Shown piece by piece: positions 1 through 13,670 of a DNA stretch of 64,000 nt. The stretch spans positions 23,901,537 to 23,965,536 of the forward strand of contig CP093829.1 in NCBI GenBank assembly GCA_033063855.1. The letters run 5' to 3'. The position numbers and the translations under genes are program-made. Positions within the stretch are counted from its first letter, which is position 1; each line of letters starts with the position of its first letter. Below the pieces are notes generated by a model. It ran no database searches, was not told the DNA's origin, and worked only from the letters and a program-made list of their open reading frames with translations. The stretch comes from Smittia aterrima (taxonomy: Eukaryota > Arthropoda > Insecta > Diptera > Chironomidae).

Positions 1-3000
1 GATTGAACACTGGTTGGTTATCATTAATATCGGTCAATGTCACTCGAAGCATTGCGACAGCATTTCGAGGTTTAAAGCCGAGATCTTCTGCGGTTATGTT
101 GAGATAATATTCTTGAATCACATCGTAGTCTAATGGCTGGAGAATTGTCACTGTGCCAGATACTGAATCGACAGCAAACTCTTTCCTTTCGTTTCCACCA
201 GAAATCCTATAACGAACCATCCCATTCGGTCCATCATCGTTATCAGATGCGGAGACGACAAGAATCGTTGATCCGATTGGTTCATTCTCAGGCACAATCA
301 CTTGATAGCTGAGAGCAGTGAAGACAGGCGAGAAACTATTCTCTCCAGCGACAACGATCGTCGCTGTAACATCGTCGTATTGAGGTGGAACGCCACGATC
401 AACAGCACGAATAGACAGTTGATAAATTGAGCCAGGTCCGCTGCTCAATGGCTTGTTAATCGTTATCCAGCCATCACTCTTGCTTATAACGAAGTAGTTA
501 CTGCCATTTCCACCTGTAATGATGTAATCGATCTCAGCGTTGACACCAAAGTCAAGTTCGTCCTTCGCTTTTATTTGCATAATTCGTTGGCCATTCTCTG
601 TTCCAATCGGGACGGGCGACAGATAGTCACGTTTCTCAAACTTTGGTGGATTGTTGTTTGCATCAACGATATTAATGTTGACGAGACACTCTGAATACAT
701 TGGCGGCTTTCCATTGTCCGTCGCAAGTACAGTCAGAGCGTACATGTTTTCAGGCGATGCTTCGATTTGTGAATGTCTGTAATGTATTGTTCGTTTACTG
801 AAAATTTCTCCCGTCGCTGGATCGATGGTGAAGAGATCGCTTGGATGTTGTAGTGAATACGAAATTACAGAGTTCGGTCCTTGCTTGTCACGATCAGTCG
901 CAGTAACTTGTCCGACAAATGCAATGTTGCGTTGAAGCTCAGGGAGATTGAAGCTGTAGTAACTGTGCTCGAATTCTGGAGCATTATCGTTTTGATCTTG
1001 GATGGTGATGGTTAGAGGCGTTTCTTGTCTCCACGCTCCATCGACGGCAACGACTTTCAGCAAATATTCATCTTGTTGCTCTCGATCTAGTCGACCAGCG
1101 ACTGTGACGTTTCCTGTGATTGGATCGATTGCGAAATTATTCCCTGGGTTCTCAGTAAAGCTGTAAGTGGCATTAGCGTTTTCATTGATGTCCAAATCTG
1201 ATGAAGTCACTTTAATAACGAAAACTCCAATCTCAGCGTTTTCTGTGACGTTAACGCTAAAGAGTCGAGTGAATCTCGGAGGATTATCATTTTTATCAAG
1301 AAGAGTGATGAGGACAGTCGCTGTTCCTGTCATCTGAGGCATTCCTTGATCAACAGCTTCGACAGTTAATTCGTAATTGGCGATATCCTCTCGATCCAAT
1401 CTCATGTTCGTGAAAATCTCTCCAGTATCCGAATCAATCTCAAAAGCACTCTCAAAGTCATTGACCAAACGATAAGAGACTTGACCATTTTCGTCGGAAT
1501 CAGCGTCGGTCGCTCTAACGCGTGCGACAATTTGCGGCGGAGCCTCTTCTTCCATCACCTCAGCGTGATACAACATCTTTTCCATGATCGGGGCGTTGTC
1601 GTTTGCATCAGTCACATTGATCAATAACTTCATGACACTCCTTAAACTCGGTCGGTCTGAGTCAGCGGCTTCTATCCAAATTTCGTATTGTTGAGAAGTT
1701 TCAAAATCTAAGCGGCCTCGACTTATTCTCACATCTCCCGTCGTTGAATCGATCTTTAAGGGATCTCGATTGTTTCCACCAGCGATCGCGAACTTGATAA
1801 TTCCAGCTGGTCCCTTCTTAGGCGACGTTGCTTGAATCTTCGTCACCAAACGATTTTCTAAGACATCTTCAGAGAGAATAAATTGAGTCTCCGACGAGTA
1901 AGCGAAGGTTGGGAATAAATGAGCTGGTCGAAGAACAATTGTCAGTTCACATTTAGCGGATCTTGGTTCGTAGCCTTTGTCGATTGCGTGAACAAATAAA
2001 TTGAATTTCTTGTCGACTCCTTGTCCACTCAAAGTCAATTCTTCAGCTGACTTGATGACTCCTGTGTTTGGATTGATTTGGAATTTATTTGCATCTTTGC
2101 CGCTGATTGAATAAATTATTTTGCTGTTAATGTCAGCGTCGAGATCAATTGCTTTAGCACCAAACACAAACTGTCCGACTTTGATGTGATCTGGAACGTT
2201 GACTGAGAAAGTTGACGACTCAAAGACTGGCGAGTTGTCGTTCACATCAGCAACGATGATTGTCAAGTTTACAGCTGAAGCTCTTGGCTCAGTTGCTGAA
2301 GAGTCTTGAGCCATTAACGTGAGATCGTACGAAGCTTTATCTTCTCGGTCGAGAGTCACTGCTGTTGTGATTTCTCCACTTTCAACATCGACAACGAATC
2401 GCTCCGTCTTCTCTCCCATCAAACTGTATCGGATCTTTGCATTGAGAGCAAAATCTTTGTCGTGAGCAATCGGCGACAGAACTTTAGTGCCAGCCGGTAA
2501 ATTTTCCGAGACCGTTGCTCGATATGATTGGCGTTCAAATTCCGGGCTGTGGTCGTTCATGTCTTGTACAATGACACGAACAGTGCCAGTTCCTGTTAAA
2601 GGTGGTGAACCTGTTAGGAAGAGAAGAAAGGCAAAAATTATTAAAATTGTGTAAGAATGTGCGAGTAGTTCTGATATTCTGCAACAATCGACAAACGCTT
2701 TTCCATTGAGTCTCTTCATTTCGACATCTAAATTGTTTGTTATACAATACTAAATTGAATGCGGTTGCCTTAATTGGTCATTTTCTAGTTTTCTCCATCT
2801 TCGTTGTTTATGTGCAGAGAACTGTGTTTAAAGTTGTCAACTTCGAATAGAAAATTTCTTTCTTCTATTCTTTAGACTTTCCGAGACGTAAACAGTTAAT
2901 TTAATTGCTTACTTTTTATTTCATAGCTTTCGACATAAGTTGCACAATCACAGTTTAATAATTTATTGATTACAAAGTGTTAAGCTCGAAAGTTAAAAAT

Positions 3001-6000
3001 TCCACAATGAGAAAAAATTTCTGATGATGGAATGCGCAATTGTCGTGTGTAAACTTCGTTCCCTCCGCAAGACAATGCAAAAACTCGTCAGAAAATCAAG
3101 CAACAAGCAGAGCATTGCTCTTTAATTCTTAGTTCTTCGTGCGTTGTGTTGATTAGCCGAGGGCTAGTAAGAGGTGCAGAAGAGCATTTCAAGGGAAAGG
3201 CAAACCTGCTTCAACAATATTTTTGTCTTAAAGGCAAACTCTTCCAAAATGAAGCAGAAATCCACATCCGATTGCATGAAAGAATCTTTTCTTCTGAAAG
3301 TCTCTCTCATAGAGAAATGAAATTTGTGGTAGCATCGTAATCAGTAAATCCTTGCTTTTTAATCCCTGACATCCCTTAGTTATATTCATTGGCAATGCAT
3401 AAACCATTGGCAAAGCGGATTCAATCTTTTTATTCCATTTGTACTCGTCTTTGTATTCAAATTTCTCATCTCGTACTTCGGGCATCTTGATCTATTAAGT
3501 GGAATATATTTGAGACGCTGCGCAAGATCGGTTTCATTACGAAACACTCTTCGACGAGATCGCATATTAAATCTTAAAGCTGAAGACAAACCAAAAGAAT
3601 TCATGAGTGTAAAACAACATGCAAAAAATTTGTATTATTGTCGAGCGATGGTCGAACGCTGAGAACAAGAAAGCAAAGTGCGAGAATTTATCAATATTGT
3701 TCTTCTTTCTAGTTTTTCATTTTTCTTTTTCTTTTTCAGCATAAAAGATTTTTTTTTCTTCTCTTCACGTTCCGTTGCATTGTTTTTAATGATGTCCTAT
3801 TATTTGTGTGTGGCTTATGCAAAGCAGTGCGAGATAGATTAGCCGCGTATTCGAGACGGGTTTATAAATATTTTTGAAAGCGACAACTCACCAGTGTCCA
3901 TAGCGACCAATGTCAATGTGTATTCGGCTTGTTGTTCTCGATCCAAAGCTCGAAGCAATGAAATCTCTCCCGTTGATGCGTTGATTCTAAAGAGATCGGC
4001 ATCTCCTTCTTTCAGAAAGTATCGAACTTGATTGTTGAACGGCGGAGTATCAGCGTCGTAAGCTTTAACAGTGATCACATAGCCTCCGTTGGGAATGACA
4101 TTCTCCATGACGTATGCGAGATATGGCGAGTCGAGGAAAGTCGGTTGGTTGTCATTTATATCCGTGATTGATATAATTAGTTCAGCTGTGTCATATCGAG
4201 TCTCTCCACTGTCGATGTCACTTGCGCAATCTTCAGCGCGAATTGTCAATGCGTAGCGAGATTTCCTCTCGAAATTTAAATTCTTAGCAACTCGAACGAC
4301 TCCAGAATCTTCGCTGATACTGAAATCTCGATTGTTGTCGCCATTTGCGATGGAGAATCTAACTCGACCGTTGGCACCTTCATCGATGTCAGTAGCGGAA
4401 ACCTGTGAAGGAAGTTGTGTGATCTAGAATCGTGTTTAGTCAGATAATGAGATGAAGTTACCTGAAGAACACTTGCGCCAATGCTCGCGTTCTCAGCGAC
4501 GCTCGCGCTGTATTGCTTTGGATCAAAGACTGGACTGTTATCGTTCTCATCAAGAACCTTCACGAGAATATCAGTTCGAGTTGATTTTGGTGGCTCGCCA
4601 CGATCTCTCGCAGTTACCGCCAATTTATAGTTTGACTTTGTCTCACGATCTAACCAACCAGATACCCGCAGAAGGCCATCGACTGAACCCAAAGTGAACG
4701 GTACCGTCGATGAATTCGATTCCAGAATATATTCGATGTATCCATTTCGCCCCTCATCGCGATCGATTGCTTTGATTGCCATCATGACTGTGTTGACTGG
4801 AATGTTCTCGCTCACGCTCGTTTCGTTCGATGTAATGAATTCGGGCTTTTCATCATTCACATCTTTCAGAATGATTGTGACCTGTAATTAAAAGTTTTGA
4901 AGTCGAGACTTGCTCTTGATTAATTCTCTCATTTCTCACTTGGACAGTTGAAGATAAACGTTTGTCAGAGTCTTTGGCGCAGTCACGCGCTGTAACCACC
5001 AAATTGTATGAACTTTTTGTTTCCCGATCAAGATTTCGTTTTGTGTGAATTGTTCCGTTTGAGAAAATCTCGAAATCTTCTTCACCACCAGAAGTTATGC
5101 TGTACTCGATCCGTCCATTGTCACCTGTAACTTCAACTTTTGATTTACTCTTCTCGAGTTTATTGAACAATTCGTTTCTTACCTGAATCTGTATCAGTTG
5201 CGCTAACTGTAACAACTTCCGTTCCAATCGGAACGTTCTCATAAATCTCATTGGAATAACTCATAGGATCGAACACGGGCGCATTGTCGTTCAGATCAAT
5301 GACGTTGCAGTAAACTGTGAGTGTACTCGATAGACTTGGACGGCCATCATCTTGCGCTTGCACGACTAAGATATAATGTTGAACCTGCAGGCGAGAAAGA
5401 CAGTTAACTTAAGTTAATCCTGTGTTGCATGGCTTAATGTGATTATAAACTGAGATAGAGAGAGAAAGAAGCTTCGTGATCGGGAACAACTAACCTCTTC
5501 GTAGTCTAGTCGCGCTGTCAATGTAAAAACGCCCGTTTGTGGATTCAGCGAGAAAACATCGTTCGCCCAATCAGAAATTACAGTGTACGTGAGCATCGAG
5601 TTAGCTCCGATGTCAGGATCGGTTGCGGAAATGAGTCCAACTTGATAGCCTCGTGGAGCGTTCTCTGGGATGTCAAATGAGTAAGCTGGCTCGGTGAACA
5701 ATGGTGGATTGTCGTTTGTGTCGCTGACCTATGAAGAGAAGGACAAATGTATAGAATTTCCAGATTTATTGATTGAATGATGAGACCTACCTGAACAGTA
5801 ATCGTCGTTTCTGTGAACTGAACGCCATCAGTCACACGAACTAGAAGTTTATACGAATCTTTCCTCTCTCGATCGAGTGTATCGCGAAGCTTCAAAGTTC
5901 CATCAAATTTATCCAAAACAAACTTTCCATCGTCGCCCGAGAGCAAAGAATATTCAAGCTTTCCGATTGTATCAGGATCTGACGCTTTTATTGTCGCCAC

Positions 6001-9000
6001 GAGTTGGCCCGTCTCCAAATCTTCCGAAACCATAAAACTCTCGGGTAATCCGTGAAATGTTGGTGGACTGTCATTTTTATCCATAACGACTACTTTGACC
6101 TGTGAGGTGGTATAAAGAAAATATTTATGAGCTATCATGAAACCGCTATCGAATAAAATTTGATCTTTTCGATGACTAACTTCTAAGATTTTTAAAACTT
6201 TTTTTTTGTTTTGTTTGTTCGCGATGACTTTACGTGTGTGAAAGATTTAACTGAGAATCAATTATTGAAATCTTGAGGCATACACGAATTTGACTTCGAA
6301 AATGATTTTTTATAAATCTCTGCAATTATTCAATTATTGCATTTTACTCGATAATGGTAATAATGATTTAATTTTATTTTCTCTCTTATGCAGAGTTCTG
6401 CTGAAAGTTGGAAAGTTTTTTTTTTGTGTCGAGTTATAGTTTCTCCATTTGCTTTGTATTCGTCTTCGTTACGTCGGATCTTCGACTCTTTTTCGGTGAA
6501 ATGAATCCTTGCCGCAAATTAAATATTTTTGCTTAGCAATCTCCTCTCTCACGCATTTCGTAAAAAGTCGCTTAAAGTCTAGATCAATTTAGTAATTTAT
6601 TTTCATGACGAATAATTCCTTCCTCAAGAGTTTAAAACTTGTTTAACCATCTCGGGGCTTAACAGATCATCTTAATTTCGTTAAGAAAAATATGCATTTT
6701 TAGTGGAGATGTAATTGCGAAATTGCCATAAAAGTGGACGACGTGCAATTGTTGGCTCTTTCCCAGCGAATCATCCTTTTCCTTTAGGACTCACTTGAGT
6801 AATTCGCCAAAATGTTTAATTCTCATAATTACGTTTCGGCAACTGATAGATGAACATGAACGTTTATGCTTGTCTTTGTACGTTCAAAACTTCTACATGG
6901 AATTTTCGCTTGAAAAACCAGACGATTACTCCAATAAAGGGCTTCGAAATTAATTAAAAAAAGCGAAAGAAAAAAAAAACTCCCGACAATGACAAATATT
7001 TTCAAACTTTTCTCATCGTTCACAGACGAACGTTTGTCGAATAAATCATGATTCTTTCGCTCGAAAGACGAACAAAACCATTCTTGAAATATCTTTGAAG
7101 TCTCAATAACGATGACAGTGAAGACTTTGATGTTGGAATGCATCGATGAGGGCATTCGATGTAAGTTTGAAAGGTTTCGTCGATCGAATCATTTTTCTAT
7201 TACGAAGCTAATTAATATCCGAGAACAAAATGTTTTACATCATTTCTATGAAATATTGAACAACGATAGACAGTCAACCAACATCTTTATTCCTTTTTTT
7301 TCTTATCAAAGCTCTTCTTGCAGTTTCGAAGCCATCGTTAAACTTTTTTTTTCTTTCTTGCTTCTTGAAAGATGTTTCAGCATTCCATGTTCTTTGAAAT
7401 TCGCTCATTCTACACTGATTTTTGACTTGCCGTTCGCTTTTAAAACAATTTCTGAATTTATTAAGGATGCCTCAAAAGAAAATCAGACAGAAATCGATGA
7501 AGACCCAGTTTGAAAAATATCGATCACTTTAATTGTTTCACTCAAAAGTTGATTCGCGAAAGTTGACGAGAAGACATTTCTGTAAACAATTTTTAATTCC
7601 CGTGTGAGAGCTCGGTAGTCAGTGAGTAGCAAATGAATGATTGCAGTGAGCGTGAAATGTAATATTCAATAACCCGACCATTAGCTAATGGCCAGAAACA
7701 TTATCTTTTGATAAAAAAGCACTCTCAAGCTGCTTGAGGTCTCGAGCAAAAAAAAAAAGCAGAGAAGACGAGAGAGCATTAAGCGAACGAGAAATGAGTC
7801 TTTACTAACTCTGCAATGTTAATGTTTAATCACACGGAGGTCTCGTCTCCTTTCAAATAAAATTAATTCTAGAAAAGTGATTAAAAGCTTTCTCACAAAC
7901 AAAAAGATTTCTCTCGATTTTAAATATTTCCGTCGCGAAGTTCTCGAAAATATTTTTTCGTTGTTCTCTCAAAAATCTTTCAACTTTAAAGTTCCAAGTG
8001 ATCAATAATGAAGAATTAGTTATAAAGGTGAAAGCAATGTCCAACTTCTCGAATGAGGAACATTTGAAGCGGTTCCGATATGCAAGAGAATTAAAAGCCC
8101 TTCAGTAATTCCAGCACGAAATATAAAAAAAAAACTTCGCGTTTTTCAATGTTTCTTGCGTTTCTTCCGACTCGGTATCTTTGCCGTATCTTCCTGACTT
8201 TGACTCTACACTAAAAGCGCATTAGTATTCTTTCCAGACTGTCTGATATTTAAAGTTTTTTTTTTGAGATGCTTGCGCACGAAAAAAAATGAAAACAGGA
8301 ATGAACATTTCTCCTCTCGCCGATGAAGTGAGCTGATCCCTTCGGTGAGACGAGATTCTCGAATTTTGAACGTATAATTAAAAATTTGTATTCAACAATT
8401 ATCTTTTTGAGTGATACTCAAAGAAAAAGAAGTAAACTCACCTTAGTGCTTGAAGTTTTCGGTACGCCACCAATGATGATTGCGTAGACTTCAATCTCAT
8501 ACGTGTCGATGCCATTCTCTCGATCAAGTTCGATTGCGGTGGAGAGAATTCCGAGTTTGGTATCAATGTCGAACAAACGATCGACCTGCTTCCCATCTCC
8601 TGTTACATTTGTCACATAATATTCGATTTCATGTCCATCGCCTTTGATGTTCGCCGACACGGACAATATGCTCGTTCCAGTTGGTTCGTTCTCGAAAACA
8701 CTTCCTAACAAATCTTTTTGCTCGAAAATTGGTCCCGAACTTGGCGAGCCACTTGAGATTATTGTTATGTACGCGTCACTTGATTTTCTTTCGGTTTGAA
8801 CAGCTTCATCTGTCGCTTTCACTGCTAATTGATAACGAGCTTCAGGATTCTCGATTGTTTTCTTTAATGAAACTGCGCCGGTGCTTCGATGAAGCTTAAA
8901 CAATTCTGTGTTGCCGTTAACCATTTCGTAAGTCACAAGTCCGTTCGAACTTGAATCGGAGTCACGAGCAAAGACATTCATGATCACTGTTCCGTCACGT

Positions 9001-12000
9001 CCCGGATCAACACGAATATCTTTCAATGGCAAAACTGCGGCGTTCATTGACACAAAGATCGGCTCGTTGTCATTAATATCTTCAACAATTACTGTGACTA
9101 ACTTCTCAGCAGATAATCGATGAGATGGAACCGAAGCTTGATCAGTGGCAACGACAGTTAAGCGGAAAGTATCGACAAACTCTCGATCGATTTGTCGCGT
9201 TGTGAAAATAACTCCCGAGGTCGAATTAATTCCGAAATGACGTTGACCAAAAGTTGGATCTTGATTTTGAATTGCGTAAGTTACTTTCCCATTCACTCCC
9301 GAGTCAGGATCTTCAGCTGTGATCGTCACGATTGGAGTGTTGATTGGAATTCCTTCACGAATCTGTCGGACGATCGCCGTGTTGGGAAAACTCGGAGCAT
9401 TATCATTTGAGTCGAGAACTGTTACAACAAAACGAATCGTGGTTGAGAGTCTTGGATTGCCACCATCTGACGCCGTGATATTTAAAGTGTAAGCTTGCGT
9501 ATCTTCGTAATCGAGTAATTTGTGCAAGTATAACGATCCAGCAATTGGATCAATGTGGAAAGTGTCGCGACGATTTCCTGCAGCAATCGAATAGGTTAAC
9601 TGACTATTAACACCCAAGTCGGAGTCAGTCGCGCGGAATTTAATTAATTCAGTTCCTATTGGAGTCGTTTCGATCACTGAGATTCTTGTGTCGGTTTGCA
9701 CAAACTCCGGCGCATCATCATTCTCGTCGAGCACTTCAATCGATATTGTTGTCGAAGCACTTAATCGGCCAGTGGTAGCCACGTCGTGTGCGACAACTGT
9801 GAGCTTATAACTGGATGCAGTCTCCCTGTCGAGTGATTTAAAGAGCGTCAGTTGACCTGTTGATTCATCCATCGTGAACTTTCCTTCTTCGTTTCCTTCA
9901 GAAATAAAATAGAAAACATCGCCGTTTAAACCTTCGTCGGCATCGAAAGTGTACACGCGAACCAGCTGTGATCCGATTGACGATCCCTCCGACACTTGAA
10001 CTTTGTAGGGCGCTCTCAAGAATTGCGGCGCATGATCATTGACGTCCGTTATAAAAATCTTTACTTTGACTTTATCCTTTAATCGTATCAACCCGTTATC
10101 CATGACAGTTGCTTCCAACGAAATGAAATTTTGGCCAGTCGACTGCACTAAAGCCTCGCGATCGAACTCGTGAAGGGTTTTGATGAAACCGTTTCGCGGA
10201 TCAACAGTAAAATCATTTTGAACATTCGACAGCATAAATATTAGCTCCGCGTTCCTTCCAACATCGCGATCGGTGGCCGTCAATTTTCCCACAAACGAAT
10301 CGATGGGCTCGTTCTCGGCAATGCTGAAGGTGAATGTGGCATTTGTAAACTGAGGATTATTGTCATTCTCATCAATCACGTGGATGATGACAGGCACTTC
10401 GGTGCTTCGTGGAGGATTACCGCCATCACTGCAACCGACCGTCAAAGAGTAATAGTCGCGCTCCTCACGATCCAATTGGCTCTTTACAAATAAGAATCCA
10501 TCAGGAAAGATTCCGAATTTATTTTCAGTGTTTCCTTCGATAATTTTATAAGAAATACGACCGAAAGATCCAAGGTCAGCATCCGATGCGGAGAGAGCGA
10601 AGAATCTTGAATTGACGGGCGTTGACTCAAGAAGCGACGTTTCGTATGAGGTGTGATCGAAAACTGGCGTGTGGTCATTTACATCTTCAATCGTGATGAT
10701 GACGTTATTCTTCGATGAGAGAGCCGGTTCACCGCCGTCAGTCGCTGTAATTTCAATGTGCAAGACACTCTCGGGTTCAACACGAATCGGACGATTTAAG
10801 TACAAAACTCCCGTAGACTCTGAGATTCGAAATTGCTTTTCGGGATTGTAACTTAAGCTGTAGCTCACTCTTGAGTTAATGCCAGCATCGTCGTCTCTTG
10901 CACGAGCCAAATAAATTTCTTGACCAACCGCAGCGTTCTCAGGAATTCGAATTTCATCTCTTCCGCGAGCGAAAACTGGAGCATTGTCATTGAGGTCCAT
11001 AATAGAAATGTTAACCATCGTTTTGCCATGAGCCAAGCCCGCTCTCGCAACAATCGTCAAAGTATACATCATTGTGATCTCTCGATCTATTTTCGTCGCT
11101 GTGCTAATGACCCCGGATCGTTCATCAATCTTAAAGCTTCCATTTGGATCGCCAGAGACGATTGCAAACTCAACCTCACTCGCTGGTGAGTTGAGCTTTA
11201 ACTTTCCAACTTCTCGACCAACTTTTGAATTTTCATTGCCCATATCTTCATAAATTTGAAACTCGTGGCTTCCCGTCGAGTCAAACTCCAACTCTTCTAA
11301 TTTTGATTCACGAATGATTTCAACGACGGCATCCTTCTCTGTCCGACGATTGCCGCGATCCTTTGCTGATATTGTAAGTTTGAAAAGTGATTTTTGGGAT
11401 GAACTTAGACTCGACCTGAGGCTTACAACTCCAGTCCAATTATCGACCACAAACAGTCCATCACCGCCGCTTTCTAATTTGAATGTTATTATGGCATTAT
11501 CGCCTTCATCTCGGTCGGTTGCTTGAACTTTCAACACGGACGTTCCAATCGCTGTATCTTCAGCGAGAGCAACAAAATATCTCTTCGGGTAAAACTCTGG
11601 ACTATTGTCGTTGACATCTTCGACACGAAGAAAGATTGTTGCGGTTGATGATTGTTGTGGAATGCCTTGATCTTTCGCAATCACCTGAACTTCATAGTCA
11701 GCAACTTTTTCTCGATCCAATTTATTTTTGATTGTTAACTGACCGGTGAGGGAGTCAAGTGCAAACATTTTTGGATAACTTTGTTCGACGTTGGAGTGAA
11801 GTGAGTAGGAGACACTTCCGTTTGTTCCTTGATCGTGATCAGCTGCAGTGAGCATTGCCACGAGAGTATGAGGAGATGTGCTCTCACTCAACGTCACGTT
11901 GATGTGTTGATATGAGAATTGCGGTTTCTCATCATTCTCATCGAGAATTGTTACTTTGAGTTGAGTGTAGACCCATTTCGGATTGGGACCACCATCTCGA

Positions 12001-13670
12001 GCAGAAATACTTAACTCAACGCTTCCTTGAACTTCACGATCAAGCGCAGACTTTGTTGTGATCAGCCCTGAGACAGAATCAATCATGAACCATTGCTTGT
12101 TATTACCAGATACAAAGTCATAATAGATTTGAGCGTTAACGCCAGTGTCTTCATCCGTTGCTGTGATGCTCGCAACAAAAGTTCCCGGCGGAGCGAGTTC
12201 ACTTAATATCGCAGAATATTCTGACTTCTCAAAGACAGGCTCGTGATCATTTACATCGTTTACATGAATTATCAAGTGCGCAGTTGCAGTTCTCGGCGGC
12301 GAACCTTTATCCATTGCCACAACTGTTAAATTATATTTTCCAATCTCCTCTCGATCGAGTACTCCATTTACTCGCACGATATCAAAGCTTGGCGTCTTGT
12401 CCAACCGAAAATGGTGTAGATCGTTTCCAGATATAATCTTTAAGCTTGTATCACCGTTTAAACCCTCGTCCATGTCTTCAACGGAGACAGCAGCGACCAC
12501 TGAACCATTCACGGCATTTTCGTCGACGGTTGCGTAACTTCCAGTGGGTGGAAAGTATTGAAACCTAATGATCGGGTCGTGATCGTTTGTATCAACGAGA
12601 TTAACAGTGACGTACGTTCTTCCATCTTGACGAGGCGAGCCATGATCTCTCGCGAAGACTGTGAACACGCAACTCTTCGGACATCCACTTCCAGGTTTAG
12701 AAAGTGTCGGACAACTTTGTTGTGGACATGAGAGTAATTCTGTGGTTGAGATTACTCCAGTTTCAGGGTCAGTCGTGAATTGTGTTTCCGTGTCGGCGAG
12801 ATAATAAGTGATCTTACTGTTATCGCCTAAATCATTGTCGGACGCCATGACTTGCAGAACAGGCGTTCCTGGTAAAACACTTTCATTTAACGAAACAATG
12901 TAGTCACTGTGGTCGAAGATTGGTGGATTGTCATTGACATCCAAGATAGTCACGTTGACCTGTAAGTATCCATTTTTCGGTGGGCTGCCACCATCACGAG
13001 CAGACACGTTCAATACGTAAAAGCCGCGAGTTTCACGATCCAGTTTGCCAGTCGTTTCCAAATGCAAGTAGGAAACATCTCCGCTTGGATTTGTTGTAAC
13101 AACCAATCGAAATTTATCGTCATGATTGCCATCAACGATCCGATAATCATCCGTAACTTTGTTGATTCCATTGTCTTTGTCTGTTGCTGCATCGAGTAAC
13201 AAACGTGTTCCTTGAGCGGCGCTTTCCGAAAACGAAACCGCAATGCTTGGCTCAGGAAATTCGGGTGAATTGTCGTTGATGTCTTGAACGTTGATTCTCA
13301 CTTCAATTGGATAAGTCGGTTGACTACTTAGAATCACTAGATCGTAACGATCGTTCGTTAATACTTCTCGATCTAGAATAGCGTTCGTCTTGATTTCACC
13401 CGTCACTGAGTCCAAAACGAAATCTCGCGGCGGTTCATTGAATCGATAAGTGAATCCCGATTTCGTTGGAATGTAACCAACGACAGTTCCGCGAGCTTCA
13501 CCCTCGAGAACTTCAAACTGAACTCTCGTGTCAACCGCTCGAGATTGCATGACACTGTCGTTGGATGAGCGACGACGTGGAAAGATGCCAGGGCCAGGAC
13601 CAGAGCCATGTGCATCGGCGATTAACAAATGTGCCACAATAAGCAGCCAAATAAGATTACAGCAACACAT
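1..13670 (-). CDS. ft: Fat protocadherin, 5' eight coding exons (3' end outside window)
   Basis: Atypical giant cadherin; in the family, Fat binds Dachsous on neighbouring cells and controls Hippo growth signalling and planar cell polarity at the plasma membrane. Exons I reconstruct (minus strand): 13670-8442, 6099-5791, 5728-5495, 5384-5183, 5124-4940, 4881-4462, 4402-3892, 2610-1; all join in frame with GT-AG introns and give about 3233 residues. The start is the ATG at 13670, followed by a hydrophobic signal peptide (MCCCNLIWLLIVAHLL). The product is a chain of cadherin repeats: I count about 30 inter-repeat linkers of DxNDN type, most with the upstream LDRE motif, against the usual 34 repeats. 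Some linkers are degenerate (ends of repeats near 7, 15, 24 and 29), as is usual in Fat. The order, including the N-terminal MQSRAVDT region, fits Drosophila Fat rather than Fat2/kugelei. The last four repeats, EGF and laminin-G domains, membrane segment and tail must lie beyond base 1. Confidence 0.97.
2611..3891 (-). other. fat intron 7 (1.28 kb), no gene seen
   Basis: The intron between the exons ending at 3892 (donor GTGAGT after a phase-1 Gly codon) and starting at 2610 (acceptor AACAG). It is AT-rich with short reading frames on both strands, none with recognisable motifs. I see no nested gene. Confidence 0.8.
6100..8441 (-). other. fat intron 1 (2.34 kb), no gene seen
   Basis: A phase-0 intron after the giant first coding exon (donor AAG|GTGAGT at 8441, acceptor CACAG ending at 6100). 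It holds poly-A and poly-T runs and a 133-codon plus-strand ATG frame at 7112-7513 whose lysine-, phenylalanine- and serine-rich composition looks like translated AT-rich DNA. Its size and position after the first coding exon would suit enhancers, but I cannot identify any site. Confidence 0.75.

Noticed and set aside
7112..7513. 133-codon plus-strand ATG frame inside fat intron 1
   Set aside because: Composition follows the local AT/T-rich bias, it overlaps an equally long frame on the other strand (6829-7155), and no motif or splice context supports it.
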